This document shows, piece by piece, positions 63,371 to 64,000 of a stretch of DNA of 64,000 nucleotides. This DNA is from Saccharomycopsis fibuligera x Saccharomycopsis cf. fibuligera. Lineage: Eukaryota > Ascomycota > Saccharomycetes > Ascoideales > Saccharomycopsidaceae. Both the position numbers and the translations under genes were made by a program. The stretch lies in the NCBI GenBank assembly GCA_001936135.1, contig CP012810.1, forward strand, positions 3,906,001 through 3,970,000, in the 5' to 3' direction. A model generated the notes under the pieces. That model saw nothing but the letters and a program-made list of their open reading frames with translations. It searched no databases and was not told the DNA's origin. Numbering within the stretch: position 1 is the first letter of the stretch; every line of letters starts with the position of its first letter.

Positions 63371-64000
63371 ATGGAAGCCGTAGCTCGTCAATCTGTTGCT
63401 TGTTGTCCGTTTGTTCGTCAAGCGTCGATGAATGGCATGAAGAGCCTTAGCGCTCCTCACCCAGGAATCAAATTGGCTGATAAAGCTGTTCATTGCCCAG
63501 TTATGGGTCCTGCTGTCTTGAAGGCCAAGAAACAACACTATTCCACTGCTTCCAAGCCATTGAACGCAACCGCAACCACTGCTCCTACTCCAGTTGAACA
63601 ACAATTTGTTGCTCCAGGTGCTGGCGTCATTCCACCTCAAAGCAACACCAATGAAAAACCATTTGATTTTGGTGGTCTTTTTGAAAACGAATTGGCCAAA
63701 AAGCGCCAGGACAAGTCCTACCGTTACTTCAACAACATCAATCGTCTTGCTAGAGAATTTCCAAAAGCTCACAGAAACACTGAGCAAGACAAAGTCACCG
63801 TTTGGTGTTCCAATGATTACTTGGGAATGGGTAGGAATCAAGAAGTCATCAAGGCTATGAGAGCCACTTTGGACAAGTATGGTGCTGGTGCCGGTGGTAC
63901 TAGAAACATTGCTGGTCATAATCAGCATGCCATGACGCTTGAAGCCGAGTTAGCGGCGTTGCACAAAAAAGAAGCCGCTTTAGTTTTCACTTCTTGTTTT
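63371..64000 (+). CDS. HEM1: 5-aminolevulinate synthase, 5' part (truncated by window end)
   Basis: Condenses glycine with succinyl-CoA to 5-aminolevulinate in the mitochondrial matrix, the first step of heme synthesis, with pyridoxal phosphate. Only the first 210 residues are in the window; the frame is open to the last base. Residues 1-60 form an Arg/Lys-containing, nearly acid-free targeting sequence with two Cys-Pro motifs (Cys12-Pro13, Cys42-Pro43). A variable linker follows, and the catalytic domain begins at about 116 with SYRYFNNINRLAREFPKAH, then VTVWCSNDYLGMG (143-154), YGAGAGGTRNIAGHN (170-184) and LEAELAALHKKEAALVF (190-206), all characteristic of ALAS. The start at 63371 follows a long A-rich leader. 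Codon use is biased as in highly expressed genes. Confidence 0.95.
   Translation, partial: MEAVARQSVACCPFVRQASMNGMKSLSAPHPGIKLADKAVHCPVMGPAVLKAKKQHYSTASKPLNATATTAPTPVEQQFVAPGAGVIPPQSNTNEKPFDFGGLFENELAKKRQDKSYRYFNNINRLAREFPKAHRNTEQDKVTVWCSNDYLGMGRNQEVIKAMRATLDKYGAGAGGTRNIAGHNQHAMTLEAELAALHKKEAALVFTSCF

Overview
The window looks like nuclear DNA of a budding yeast of the CUG-Ser (CTG) clade, Lodderomyces elongisporus / Candida parapsilosis group. The grounds are the intron-poor, mostly single-ORF gene set (RIB7, SAM35, NUC1, ISC1, SPC25, ATG26, LRG1, LAA1-like, HEM1), AT-rich promoters, and an unusual density of trinucleotide repeats and homopolymers in and between genes, which is why L. elongisporus is the favoured guess. 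The genus-level call is inference; no rRNA, tRNA or mitochondrial marker is present to confirm it.

Layout. 1-2.5 kb: divergent RIB7 (-, riboflavin synthesis) and SAM35 (+, mitochondrial outer-membrane sorting). 2.5-8.9 kb: two long gene-free, microsatellite-rich stretches around an RTA1-family seven-helix membrane protein. 8.9-12.8 kb: a LIM-domain protein (+) whose LIM module resembles that of Lrg1, and a Ser/Thr kinase (-). 13.3-21.1 kb: mitochondrial nuclease NUC1 embedded among three low-complexity secreted proteins that share a short hydrophobic C-terminal motif. 21.7-27.9 kb: an unassigned 524-residue protein and an F-box protein. 29.1-31.8 kb: divergent ISC1 (-) and SPC25 (+). 32.2-48.2 kb: large housekeeping genes ATG26 (+), LRG1 (-) and a giant HEAT-type LAA1-like protein (-). 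50-52.3 kb: a secreted repeat protein and a membrane protein with a CLPTM1-like lumenal domain. 52.3-59.15 kb: a 6.9-kb stretch with no credible gene, a candidate centromere or other chromosomal element. 59.15-61.8 kb: two small GPI-type wall proteins. 63.4 kb to the end: the 5' part of HEM1 (heme synthesis), cut by the window edge.

There is no operon logic. Recurrent themes are the cell surface (six secreted or wall proteins), membrane lipids (ISC1, ATG26, RTA1 family) and mitochondria (SAM35, NUC1, HEM1). Several surface-protein genes carry a canonical TATATAAA box 60-170 bp upstream. No CRISPR, rRNA, tRNA or intact transposon was recognised.
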